From Lingula anatina (taxonomy: Eukaryota > Brachiopoda > Lingulata > Lingulida > Lingulidae): a stretch of DNA of 64,000 nt. Position numbers and translations under genes: made by a program. Every line of letters begins with the position of its first letter. Position 1 is the first letter of the stretch. The notes below the pieces were generated by a model, which saw only the letters and a program-made list of their open reading frames with translations, searched no databases and was not told the DNA's origin. The stretch is taken from assembly GCF_001039355.2 (NCBI RefSeq), contig NW_019776102.1:443393-507392 (forward strand), given 5' to 3'. Of the stretch, positions 1-11,700 are shown piece after piece.

Positions 1-625
1 AGAAAAAATAGCCTAAATTCACTAAAAATGACCCAATCACGCTGATTTTCGAACTTGACCTGCGTATTATGTATATTCATCAGTTCTGTAAGTTTCAAGC
101 CAAAAGGTAAAATGGTTTTCCACTTATTGTGTTATCGGTGCTGCATATATGCTGAAAAAAGTGAAAAAACAGCATAAATTCCCTATAAGTGACCCGATCG
201 TGCTGATTTTCGAACTTGACCTGCGTATTATGAATATTCATCAGTTCTGTAAGTTTCAAGCCAAAAGGTAAAATGGTTTTCCACTTATCGTGTTATCGGT
301 GCTGTATTTATGCTGAAAATAGAGAAAAAATAGCCTAAATTCACTAAAAATGACCCAATCACGCTGATTTTCGAACTTGACCTGCGTATTATGTATATTC
401 ATCAGTTCTGTAAGTTTCAAGCCAAAAGGTAAAATGGTTTTCCACTTATTGTGTTATCGGTGCTGCATATATGCTGAAAAAAGTGAAAAAACAGCATAAA
501 TTCCCTATAAGTGACCCGATCATGCTGATTTTCGAACTTGACCTGCGTATTATGAATATTCATCAGTTCTGTAAGTTTCAAACAAAAAGAAAAAACAGTT
601 TTCCACTTATCGTGTTATCGGTAAA
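1..625. repeat. Satellite array, 161-bp monomer in 322-bp dimers
   Basis: Four monomers of about 161 bp (about 1-161, 162-322, 323-483, 484-625) share the core GCTGATTTTCGAACTTGACC at 41, 202, 363 and 524. Monomers 1 and 3 are almost identical, as are 2 and 4, while neighbours differ (tails reading gtgaaaaaacagc versus agagaaaaaatagcc). This gives a two-monomer higher-order repeat of 322 bp. The last monomer decays near 590-625. The array runs off the left edge, so its full length is unknown. It sits inside a TBCK intron, because the 3' coding exons of TBCK must lie further left. Confidence 0.9.
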
Positions 626-631
626 AGTGCA

Positions 632-698
632 CGGCGACGGCGACGACGGCAACAACGGCGACGACGGCAACGACGGCGACGACAGACGCAGATGACGG
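632..698. repeat. GAC/GGC-rich trinucleotide tract
   Basis: An imperfect (GACGGC/GACGAC/AACGGC)n tract directly follows the satellite array. It is much more GC-rich than its surroundings. The open frame across it (Gly-Asp/Asn repeats) is a by-product of the triplet repeat, not evidence of a gene. Confidence 0.8.
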
Positions 699-701
699 CT
701 A

Positions 702-731
702 TATGTACAGACACATCTGTGTCTGTACATA
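702..731. repeat. Perfect 14-bp inverted repeat with 2-nt centre
   Basis: TATGTACAGACACA is followed by TC and then its exact reverse complement. This short palindrome follows the triplet tract. No function is evident; it could be the end of a foldback element. Confidence 0.7.
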
Positions 732-1017
732 AAAAATTAAATTAATTGCTTATTTTGCATCAGAGGACATCAGTGGTCATTGACTCTTTTAGGTTACTCA
801 ATGAAACAGAATCACTTATACTGCAGCTAATAGTTTAAAAATCCACACAATGAATTTGGCCTACATCACAGCTGGGTCTTTTGTCAACTACATCTGCCAT
901 GGTAAAAATCGGATACCCCACTACATGCATAATATTTATGACAAACCCTTACATTTGTCACTAGTATATATTACATGCCTCGCTGACTCATGGTGTATCT
1001 GTTACATAAACAATCAC

Positions 1018-4000
1018 CTGGCATATCTGAGAACAGCAAGATGCACTCATTGAAACCAAATGTAAGTAGACGGTCCTTGAGCTGCTTTAAAATGGCAACT
1101 CCAATGCAGAGAGGGAAGGAAGAGTTTCCCAGCAGCAGCGTGTCCCACAGATGAACAATCTTGTGGAGTGGGAAAACATCTGCAATTATTTCAAAAAGCT
1201 ATCCTATCAAAAAAAGAATCAAACAGTTCTGTGGTCATAATATTATAAAATTTTGTACTTGTCTACTCTTAAAAACCAGCACAATTAAGCACTGTAGCAG
1301 GTGCTGAAACTCAATGAAATGTATGAGTAAAAATGTTTCATCTATTAACTCATTTTCAAATCTAATATCAATGATTTGTTAATCCAAGTAATCAACAGGT
1401 ACATATTAATCCATGCTCATCTGCTTTTTCCCCATTACAGTAACAATTAAAACTTACGTGCATACATAGTAAGAAACCATGGGATAGAATAGAGCTGAAA
1501 AGGGAAAAAATTAAATGTTCAATTCACTTTGGTATAATGCAGATGAGCTGTAAGTAAATTCCACAATAATGTGCACAAAAGGGTAAGAAATTTAAAAACT
1601 GAGCAGCAATACGAATAATAAAAGCATATGCTTTGAATCTTTGGCACCATTTTAAACCATATTTACTTTTTATTACATAAAAAAAATACAAGCACAGAAA
1701 TGAGAAGACTTTTCTTACATCTGGTATGAATCCTATTTCATCTAAATGGTTGAACAGCTCAGGGTCATGGAAAGCAATAAGATTAGAAAATACTGCCAAG
1801 TACTCTAGAAGAAAAGAAAAAAAAATAAATATACACAGACAACATATTAGACTACATTGGCAAGATAGTCTAACAATAACACTGTCAAAAACTAGAAACA
1901 GTAGTGACATATGATTTTAAATAACATTTACTTAAGTAATTTATAACATGATTAAACAAAAAAGTAATTACTTTTATCTTACGTCAAAAATACAAATTAC
2001 TGAGACATTTGATGTAATTCACATTAATTTTACCTTGTATCACTGCAGAGTTGTCCTTGAGAAAAAAATTGTGCAAATATTTTGGGATAAACTTGGCTAG
2101 GCAAGCATATGCCAATGCTGAAAAATAAATTCAAATACATGGTCAGTGGACAACTGAACATTCTATGGGCTCATTCCCAACAACACTCTCCTACTATGTA
2201 GATCAATCCAACTCTGTGGGGACTCTTGCTGAATGCAATCAGATGGACACACCTCCTCCAGGCATTGAGTAGAATACAGAAAGGCTAGTGATTATACGAG
2301 ATTAAAAGAGTATGTTGGAAACAAGAGATGTGTTAATCTGTTAACCTGACTGCATTCAGCTGAGTCCCAATGGAGTTGCATTGACCTACATAGAATGATA
2401 GTTAACTGGGAATGAGCCCTATGTCTACTGTTTACTTTCTTTTTCTTTTTTTTTTTTTTTAGTTTGAAACACACATCACTGAAGATTAACACACATAAAA
2501 AAATTAAATCAAATCTTAAAAATCTGCCAACATAGGAGACTTGATAACCGTTTCATCATCTTCAACATTTCTCATAAATTCAAACACCAAATGCATTACC
2601 TTCATCATTAAAATTCAGATAAAGGAATGGAGCACAAAGGGAGTCCAGCCCTTGCCAGTACACATACTGTGGGTTTGAAATGACCCATGCTTTTAAGATT
2701 CTCTTTAGTTTAGCATGGCCTGCTGGAGAAGAGAGCAGCTCGTTGTACTGATGACACCTTGGAATGTCCACTTCAATTTGACGATCAGTAGCAGTTGGGG
2801 TCTCCTTATCTATTCTATCATACTGCTCTTGGACATCTCCCTAAAGAATAAGACCTTTTAATTGTCAACGAGGAAAGTTGCATGAGTACATGACACTTAT
2901 GCGTTAGGTGAATATGAGAGACTATTTTTGTCTTTTAATATGCAGAAAATTCTAATCTAATGAAAAAAATTCTAAATGTACCATATGGCTACAGATCAGA
3001 GGAAGACCAAATACAAATTTTTCATCATAAATTAGCAATATCTAATTAGAAAGTACAAAATAATGAGTGTCTTCAATATATTAACAATGTTTTGTTGTAG
3101 TATTTTCTTGAACTAACTGGGTTCAGCATGACAAATATACCTCGACTTCCAAAAGTGCAGCCCAGACATGTCCTCTGACTAGAGGTGGGATATCCACCCT
3201 AGCTTCCTTTAGTAGGTGAGGTCGCTTGAATGGGTACCCTTTCAATAGCCTGCTGAACAAGATTATCCTGTGAAACTAGGGAAAAGAATATAAAGAAATG
3301 AAATCATTCCCAATAAGCAACAGTGTTGTGTTTTGTTGATCTAAGCAATATGGGCTTCTGTTATTAACCAAATTAATGAAAGATGTGTTCACTCCAGAAA
3401 TATTTTATATGGTAAATAGTATTCATGGGATAACATATTCATTTCAGTAAGCAGTAAAAGGACATGTCGATCCTATTATATTGCTTATATCTGACATGGT
3501 AATTTCATGAAATTACTAGTTTATAACTACCATTTAAAATCAATTACTTTTATTACTAGGTTAAACATACTTGATATTCAACATCTTTTTCTTTGATGAC
3601 TAATGGCAGTCTTGATGTCTCAGATGTTTCCTCTGAATTCTGCTCTGGTCCTGCTTGCATATTGCCTTGTATGCTGTTTCTACAGGTATGTATAATTTTG
3701 CACTTAATAACGCTCATACTGGTAATACACAAAATACTGATAAACCATTTTTATTGAAGATATTTCTTATAGAATATCTGGAGATGACACAGATTTTGGT
3801 GGGAAATAGGTGAAAATACAAATACATTTATTAAATCTCTCACTATGAGAGATAAAATCCTGATAAAGTATAATGATTTGATTTGTATAAAAAATGATAA
3901 GTATAAAATATATTACTATTTAAATATATCACACACGAACTTTTAAAACTACAACTTACTCATCCTCAAGAAGGGGATAATAGGCTTCTTCTGGGATATC

Positions 4001-7000
4001 CTTCAATCTCTGGAAATAGGAAGTTTTAAAACACTCTGAAGATCACAAATACCATGTAAATTAAATACACATCAAATTGATGACCATTCTTCTAATGGCA
4101 TGGAAAAACAAAGTGGTGTGTATGTAGCAAACAACTGCTTTCATCAAATCAATAAAAAGTAGAGAAAATGATAAATTGAGATGTTATGTGAAAAAAAAAC
4201 AATGTGCCTTCACAATATTATTTGCATATCAATACTACATATCATAATATCACCAGTTACCTGTCTAAGTTGATCCAAATTTAGCAATATGACAGTTTCA
4301 TCTAGCAAGTCAGAGCTGTCTCGAGACTGACCAAAAGTCTCACCATCTTCAATCACAAAGCTTTGGGACAAAAATATAGACTACTTAAGTATGTGGTATG
4401 TACTAAATTCAGTTCAGTTTTACATTTAAATTCTTTCTTACAATGTAAGTATGCACTCAAATTGATGACATATAATTGTTCTGGTATCTTAAAAGACAGA
4501 AAGCATACAGAATCTGTTAGTCCGCTGTTCTGAATGTGCTAATAGAGGTTAAAAACTTTCACTAAGTATTATAGTAACACAACTTAAAAACTTACTGAGG
4601 CAAAATGGTAACAGGCGGCTTTGCTTTCAACAACTCTGCCTTTCTGAGAATTGATTCAAGATCTCCACCAGCCCTTTGCCACAAATAGTATACTTCTTCT
4701 AAGGGGCGCCTACGTATTGGTTCTTCATGCTCTTTAGGTAATATAAAACATTTTAACAATTACAAACTATGCACAAAGGTGAATTAAAGAAGCATCATAA
4801 TTTTGAATCATATATATTTTACAAAGATTAAAAATAATGTCTATTCATAATTCTAATGCCTCTTTTACTTCAGTAGAATTACACTGACGTAGTCACTGTT
4901 AGCAAATGGTAATATGATATATACCATCCTCGAAATCTCCTTCTTTTGGCATTTCTAATTCTTCACATCTCAGTTTGGCAGAGAATGGGTACAATAAATC
5001 GATGTAGGGTGTCTAAAATAAACAAAGATAATTCTGAAACATAAGTAACAACATCAAGTTTTTATTTCGTATTTATCAGAGGAATCCTGTATAATCTGAA
5101 TACAGTTCATATGTGAGCACTGATCATAAAGATGTGGACCAGTAAGTTAAAAAAATATTACTTACCTTGATTACATTTTGGTGTCTGCAAAAAACTTGAT
5201 GCTGCAGCAACTGCTTTGGACTTGATCTAAAAAAGAGGGAAGTAACAAATTTCAAGTTTTCTTCAAGTTATCATGACCAGTACACTTAAGACTTTTCTGG
5301 TACTCTTATCCGACGTTGTGATATTACTATATCTGTTCAAATTGTAATTGCTTTCCCTATCTACTGTAAATAAGCAATGTTTAAATCAGCTTCTCCTACA
5401 ATACAACATTTACCAGTTGTTTGGAGTAAATTTTTCCTAATTTTTTATTTTTATTCAAATTTATACAAAAAATGAATAATTAGACAAAAAGGAAAAGGAA
5501 TAAATATCTGCACATATGAATTCACCTTTTGGAAACAGATCCTGTCAGACAATTTTGTATAAAATCCTGGAGATTTTGAGGCATTGATTGTAATTTCAGT
5601 CCAAGATTGTGTTCATCTATTATGTGCTTGAATGGCTCCACATCTGAACAAAGAAATCAAATGGCCCTTAAAATCTAAAATCAGTTCAAATTCAATCTTA
5701 AAAACAGTCATTGTTAAGATCAATACAATTTGGTGATATATATATGCAGTGTGGGCATCTACATTGCCACCTTGATAACAGAAAAAATGCATACCTGACT
5801 TGGTAAATTCAAGGGTTTTCTTCAACAGTTCACTTAGACTTTTTTGGTACCACAGTCGAATACCCTAAATGAGGAAATAAAATTTCAGCAAATGGTATAA
5901 AATATTATAACTATAAAATATTATAACTATAGTTTCAGATCAGTGAATATTGATCATATAAAACCTAAAAACCCAGCACTACCTGCATTTTTGTTTTTCA
6001 CTTAAAAAGATAATCCAAAATTACAGGTCAAAATTACATCATTAGTCTTTAATATGGCAAATTATATGTAAAATAATATGAAACTGTTAACTACCAGTTA
6101 AATGATTTCAACATAGTCAATCATCAGTTAAATAAAGCCTTATATAATAACAAATGTTCTTTGTTAATCTTCAAACAAACTTTGATTCCTAAATAATAAA
6201 TTAAAAACATACAAAAAATGTTTCAAGGAGGATAATTCCTAGAGACCAGACATCACACTTGGGGCTTGAATAAGGTTTGGGGACAGATTCAGTAAAACCG
6301 TGTTCCTTAATCAGGCTAGGTCCATGAGCCAGGACTTCAGGAGACAAATAAGCAGGAGATCTGTAGATTAAGATGAGCAAGCTATGAACAAGCAATTTAT
6401 GTTTCTTTTGATTGGTATATAATATCATTAAAGGTATTTATACAACAAAACGCCTCCCAAATCTTTCTGTGACTTACTAATTAAGACGCTTGCAAAATTA
6501 CGTTGAACAATCTAATATTATAATTGTTCTCTATTTGTATCTTTACATCAATGTTTGATCAAAAGTAAACCATGTAGATCACACCTTAAAACATAATGTT
6601 AATTCTTTGAGCACACCTACCCAATAGGAAAAGCAACACTTGTTCCTTGATCTGTCATATGATATAAACCATATCCTGCTAGTTTCACATGCCCCTGAAT
6701 TATTAAAAAGTTCAGCAACAAATTGAAAGAAAAAGATTCCAAAACAAGTATGCATTGCATTTTTTAGCTTGAGGGTCAGCTTCATACTGTCTGATATATA
6801 TATTTTCGTAACCTTGTCCCATTTCTTCCACTATGCATGGTATACAGCATTCAAAAGGTCAAAGAGATTGTCAGTAAGTGTCTGAATCTTAGCCTAGGGT
6901 ATTTGATTTCTGGTAATTTTGAAAAGAAATGTAGTTTTAACAATTAAACAAAAATGCACCCTAGTTTTTTTATGTGCCATTTAGATGTATTTTCTTCTCA

Positions 7001-8040
7001 TATAGGAAAATACCTGTTTATCAAACTGGATACACTCGGGGGTCAGGCTCCTGTGTACAATGCCCTGGTCATTCAGGTGGCTTAGGCCCTCAAGGACTTC
7101 ATAAGCCACAATTAATAATTTTTCACTGCAAATATAAAGTTGACTAAACTTAAATCATTTAATAATGCACTAATCAAGATTTAAAGGGCAATGGGCACTG
7201 TGAGCAATGTTATAGGCCCTAAATGAATAAAATTATAATTTTGGATCATTTGTAGTCACATTTTTCTCATTTTAATGGCTGCAGGGATTAATGAGATGAA
7301 AAGAGGTAATCAACTGATATTATTGTTCCAAGTGAAAGATTTGAGTCTTTAGTAGTGCTGTTAATGCAAACTCTCAGTTAAAAAACAAGCTATTAGACAT
7401 CCCATAGCTTCTACTAGCATTACCATTGTGTAGCAAAAGAATGAGATGCCAATCCCTGCTTCCAAGTGTAGTCAAGATGTGTGGCATTGAATCAAAAGAT
7501 CTATACCTACCTCTCTCCCTTAAAAGTTCTGGCATCTTTCTTCAAATTTCTTTGGTGAAATTCAGACACAACCATTAGCCTCTCTAAAGACATGAATAAA
7601 GAAAAAGAAAAAACATAAGATACGCCTGCATCAGTATTCTACCTAAAAAAAATAATAAATAAATAAAATAAAAATAAAAAAGTTAATTGTTAGTTTTTTT
7701 TTTCAAAAAATTAATTATGAATAATATCTCTAAATTTCAATAAAAATCAACCTGAATTTGTCCAAACATTGACAATATAAAATCAGTGCACAGTGTAAAT
7801 TCTTCTACTGAAGATTAAAAGAGTATTTCACCTACCGTGTTTGCCTCTTTCAATATCAATGTATCTGCAAAGCCTTGGATGTTTTTGAGACTTAACCTTC
7901 TGAAACAGACCAAGTATTCGTATAGAGTTAGGAGTTAGGGGCAGTCCATTCGCACCGCATTGATCATTAGGGTGGCTCGCTGCTGCAAATGTGATCACAG
8001 ACAATTCAGCATTGTCCATACACTCTGATATCACCCCCAT
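1018..8040 (-). CDS. TBCK: TBC domain-containing protein kinase-like protein, 5' 19 coding exons
   Basis: TBCK has an N-terminal pseudokinase, a central Rab-GAP (TBC) domain and a C-terminal rhodanese-like domain. In mammals it supports mTOR signalling and endolysosomal traffic. Coding exons, 5' to 3': 8040-7836, 7583-7511, 7125-7014, 6694-6621, 6360-6213, 5864-5795, 5643-5526, 5226-5166, 5012-4925, 4731-4596, 4360-4261, 4009-3960, 3679-3571, 3275-3141, 2840-2600, 2117-2034, 1804-1719, 1494-1458, 1179-1018. They give about 696 codons of a family length near 890. The kinase part is degenerate: GIVHRS replaces HRD and LAGYG replaces DFG, while the APE-like YLSPE and DVWSLG are kept. The TBC part reads [28 protein letters not shown] and [16 protein letters not shown]. 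The rhodanese exons are missing because they lie beyond the left edge, past the satellite. The start was set at [10 protein letters not shown]; the frame is open further upstream, so the start is uncertain. Confidence 0.93.
2166..2419. mobile_element. MITE with GGGCTCATTCCCA inverted ends (copy 1)
   Basis: The left end TGGGCTCATTCCCA and right end TGGGAATGAGCCC are inverted repeats, with TA on both sides (a possible TA target duplication, as in Tc1/mariner-like elements). It sits in a TBCK intron next to the exon at 2034-2117. A diverged relative lies at about 58925-59166: both contain GCATTGAGTAGAATA and a TTGGAAACAAGAG block. No coding capacity. Confidence 0.75.
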
Positions 8041-8784
8041 TCCTAAAGTCAACTTGTTCTCATACTGTCGCTTCCGTCTTTTTCTACAATGCACAATGGG
8101 AAAACAATTGCATCTGTACTTCTGATAGCAAAGCCAATAAAAAGTCGCCACTCATTCCAATAAAAGATAGAAATAGATTTTTGATTGGCTCATCGTGAGG
8201 TCACTTTTAAGGGTCCATTCGCCGAAAAGAGGTAAGTTTAAAATGTGCTAAATAAATTTAGATTGAAAAAAATAATTTTGACCTTTGGGATAAATTCAAG
8301 AATTAATTTAACTTAACTTTAGCTCATTATTATGGACTTTAATATGGCAAGCCAACACAACATTGGCTGCGCTCATTAAAAACCACGGTTTAGCAGGCGT
8401 CGTCTGCACGTTTTCCCCTGTTTTACTGCCTTTTAACTAGCACGAAAATTCATGCGTTATATTGACGATTCTGATATGTACTGTAGCACAGATAGTACAT
8501 ATCAGAATCGTCAATAGGAGTGCTAACGCATGAATTTTCGTGCTACCTTGTAACTTAGACTAGATCTACACTTTTTATTTTTCGATTTTAGTGCAGGGAT
8601 TAGACGTCACTACTCTTTAGAAATAAAGGGGTTGCATTAAGCTCGTTGATCTAATGTGAAACCTGATATTCAGTTTCACCAAGGCGGTTTTATCTAATGT
8701 TCATTGCCATTATACACTTGCAAATCCTTTTCATCCACAGATTGTTGTCATTGTTAGTCAAACCGATGTCAGATTTGGAGACTT
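8041..8784. promoter_or_regulatory. Divergent TBCK/SERAC1 promoter region
   Basis: The start codons of TBCK (-) and SERAC1 (+) lie 744 bp apart, so this interval should hold both promoters and both 5' UTRs. I saw no convincing TATA box. The only clear structure is the long hairpin at 8438-8545. The bidirectional role is inferred from the gene layout. Confidence 0.6.
8438..8545. repeat. Long near-perfect hairpin / foldback element
   Basis: The left arm 8438-8482 (starting TAGCACGAAAATTCATGCG) pairs with 8494-8545. The pairing is 22 bp outer and 23 bp inner, interrupted only by a 7-nt bulge (ggagtgc) on the right, with an 11-nt loop. It is probably a small foldback MITE. It lies in the TBCK/SERAC1 intergenic region. 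No clear target duplication was seen. Confidence 0.85.
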
Positions 8785-11700
8785 ATGGCCAAGTGGAAAC
8801 ATGGAAAAATAGGTATGGTAAACATAATTTTTGTTAGAAAACACAAATAGTATTTATATTTTTAAAGATTGAAGTTGCACAGATTTGGAAGTACATTGTG
8901 CTGTAGATTTGCCAGGATGGTACTAGTACATGTAGTATAGATACATGAACACATGGTATCTTAATTAGTACCTGTCAAATGTGCCAATTTACTGAAGTTG
9001 CATTTTAAAAGTCAGTGACAGTTGCCATTAGACAACAATGAGAAATAATTACTCTTCCTATGCTGTCAAAGCAGAATATCTCTCATACAGTAATTTCTAG
9101 TCCAATGGGTCTTTAAACCATTGTACATTTGATGTAGAAAAGTCTAATGCAAAGTTATGAATTTTTAAGAATAAAATTTACTCAAGTTTTCTTTATTTTT
9201 GAACATATGAGCTTTTAGGTGGTACAATAACATTCCTATCCAAGAGTTGATTTAGTCTGAATGAAATTGTGAGTTGTGTACTACATTTACTTGTGTACTT
9301 GGCTGCACTATACCATTTTCTATTAACTGGCACTGTTTTGTAATAACTTAAAGTTTATCATGAACATACTATGAAATAAAATATAATTCTTATCAGTTGT
9401 TTTTAAAGTTAGAAGATTATTATTTTTAAGTTGATGTAACTTGTGTTGTGACAGTATTTGTCGGATTTTGTAATTTTTTAGTTGCTGGAACATGTGCAGT
9501 GACAGGATTTGTTGGGTTTATAGCAGTTACTACGTAAGTTGCTTTCATCTTTTTTTTAATTTTTTTTTACTATGTTTTTATATTTCATTTCTGTCAAAGT
9601 AATGAGTATTTGGACTCCTTACAAAAAAGGAAAGAAAATGGCAGCAGATTGTTTTCTTTGCTTTCCACTAAGTAGTTGGTCTGTGCAGTGCACTTTGTAG
9701 CTGATAGATACTGATGTGGTTTCCATTTTTGTTCCACTTTTTACCTAGAGAATCCAAGTGCAGTTATTATTCAGTTTTGAAAGGCGTCATCATTGCATTT
9801 TGTTCATACTTTCAGCTATCTTATATTTGACATTGGAAGGAAGTTGCGTGTAACAACAGAAGTGTTTGAAACCGAGAAGAAGAAAAAGCCATATATCAAG
9901 TTAGAAGCAAAAGATGCAAATGGTAAAAGTGATGATCAGTCCCTTCCCTTATTTAAATTAATAATAAAAAATCAATCTTATTTTAACAAAAATGTAGCAT
10001 CTTTTCGGAAAACAGTTTTAGTTTTATTCAGACAAGCGCAAAGACAAATGTTTTATTTGTTTGTTTGTTTGTTTTTTTTTTGTTTTTTTTTCATAATTTA
10101 CAAGTTTATTCTTTCTCATTTTAGTATTTCTCTTTACAGGGACAGATGATGACAAAAAACCCTTCAGCTTAAAAGATATTGAAAGCAAACTTGGTAAATT
10201 TTGTTTAAATTTTCATGGAGTTTGTGCTTGAGAATGGTAACTGTTTAAAAAAAGACATTTATTGTACCTGTATTTATTCTTAATTGAGTGTTTCTATTAA
10301 AAGATTTTTAATGCTGTAGTGCATTACATGCTGCTGTACTCACACCGCTTAGCTTTAAAGAAACTGATGTTGGTTTTGCCTAAACTCTCCTGTGCATAAT
10401 TCTGAAATAAACAGTTGAATCCTCTTTAAATGAGAACAAGAAAAGATCATAATTTAGTAAAATGGTTCAAACATGTTGTGTCCCATACATGTATTTACAG
10501 GTGATTTGTTTTTATGGCGAGACATAATTAGCAATAACCCATACCATCTCTTAAAACTTACCAAGTCAAACGACCAAAGCAAGCGGCTGTTGGCTGTTAG
10601 GACTCTAGCCAAGCACCACCATTTGCCAGGTAAGAACATTTCCATAGCATGTTTAAGTAAATGCTTCGTTTTTTACCTGTATGAATATGATCTAGAGATG
10701 GCATTACTACAGGTTTATAACATAAACAAATGATATTTTTGTTTAACTGACCAAGTTACATTTCAGACTATGAGTGCAATGATATAGCTCAGTTTGCTGA
10801 TGCCAGAACCTCTATAGGCTTAGCCAGGGCACATAATGTAGACCTGAGGTTCTTCTTGGGCCCACCATGGATGGTTGTCTCTGGGGTAAAAGATTTGTAA
10901 AATAGTGGCTCATGACTACTGTACAAACAGTGCTTTAGACTTCTGCATCCAGCAACCTCTTTTTTAAAGTGTGTTTTAATTATGTCACTGTTAAGGTATA
11001 TATTTCCATACCTAAATACATAACTGGAAATTAACACACAGTTATATTACTGCTTTGTACCAGAAAATTGTATTTTGTAAATGTAAAAAAAGATATTGTG
11101 TAATTTTATTCATCTGTTTTGAACTATTTTTTTTTTCAAGACAAGGTCATATGAAGTTTTAATGAAGCTTCTGGAATCTTTGCCAAAAAATGGAATAGAT
11201 ATGTGTACACAGTATATAACAGATGAAGCAATAAAGAAGGGTATCTACAGAAATGAAAATGTGGATGCTGATGATGTGGTAAGAGGATATCACAGAAGTT
11301 AAAGTGTTTTCTGTTAAATAAAGGTCTTTACAAGCTAGACTGATGTTCACCTCTAAAAGGTAAATGGATGTTCACTTTAATTGTAATATAAGTGCAAAAA
11401 CCTGTGAAAGCCAACATTTTCCATAAAATGGGATTACAACAGTAATGATTACCATTTCATTATAAAAAATGCATGTTTTCTGAACAAGGCATTCTCATTA
11501 GACTGCTGCAAATGGCTTGACTTAAATTAACCTGCTTTAGTATAGGAAAGTTTCCCTGTAGTAAAATCCCAAAGTACAATGTACAAGAGGTCACTTACAC
11601 ATCGTTCAGCCATTCTTTTGCACTTCAAAGTAGGGGTTAGGTCTTCAATTTTTAAAATACCATGTTCAATTTTGATATCCTGTAGAGACAAGGGCTTATA

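Noticed and set aside
471-695. 74-codon frame over the satellite and triplet tract
   Set aside because: It reads through satellite monomer and GAC/GGC repeat; Gly-Asp runs come from the triplet repeat.
7836-8151. Upstream start [10 protein letters not shown] for TBCK
   Set aside because: The residues before [10 protein letters not shown] do not resemble the TBCK N-terminus as I remember it; treated as 5' UTR, though not excluded.
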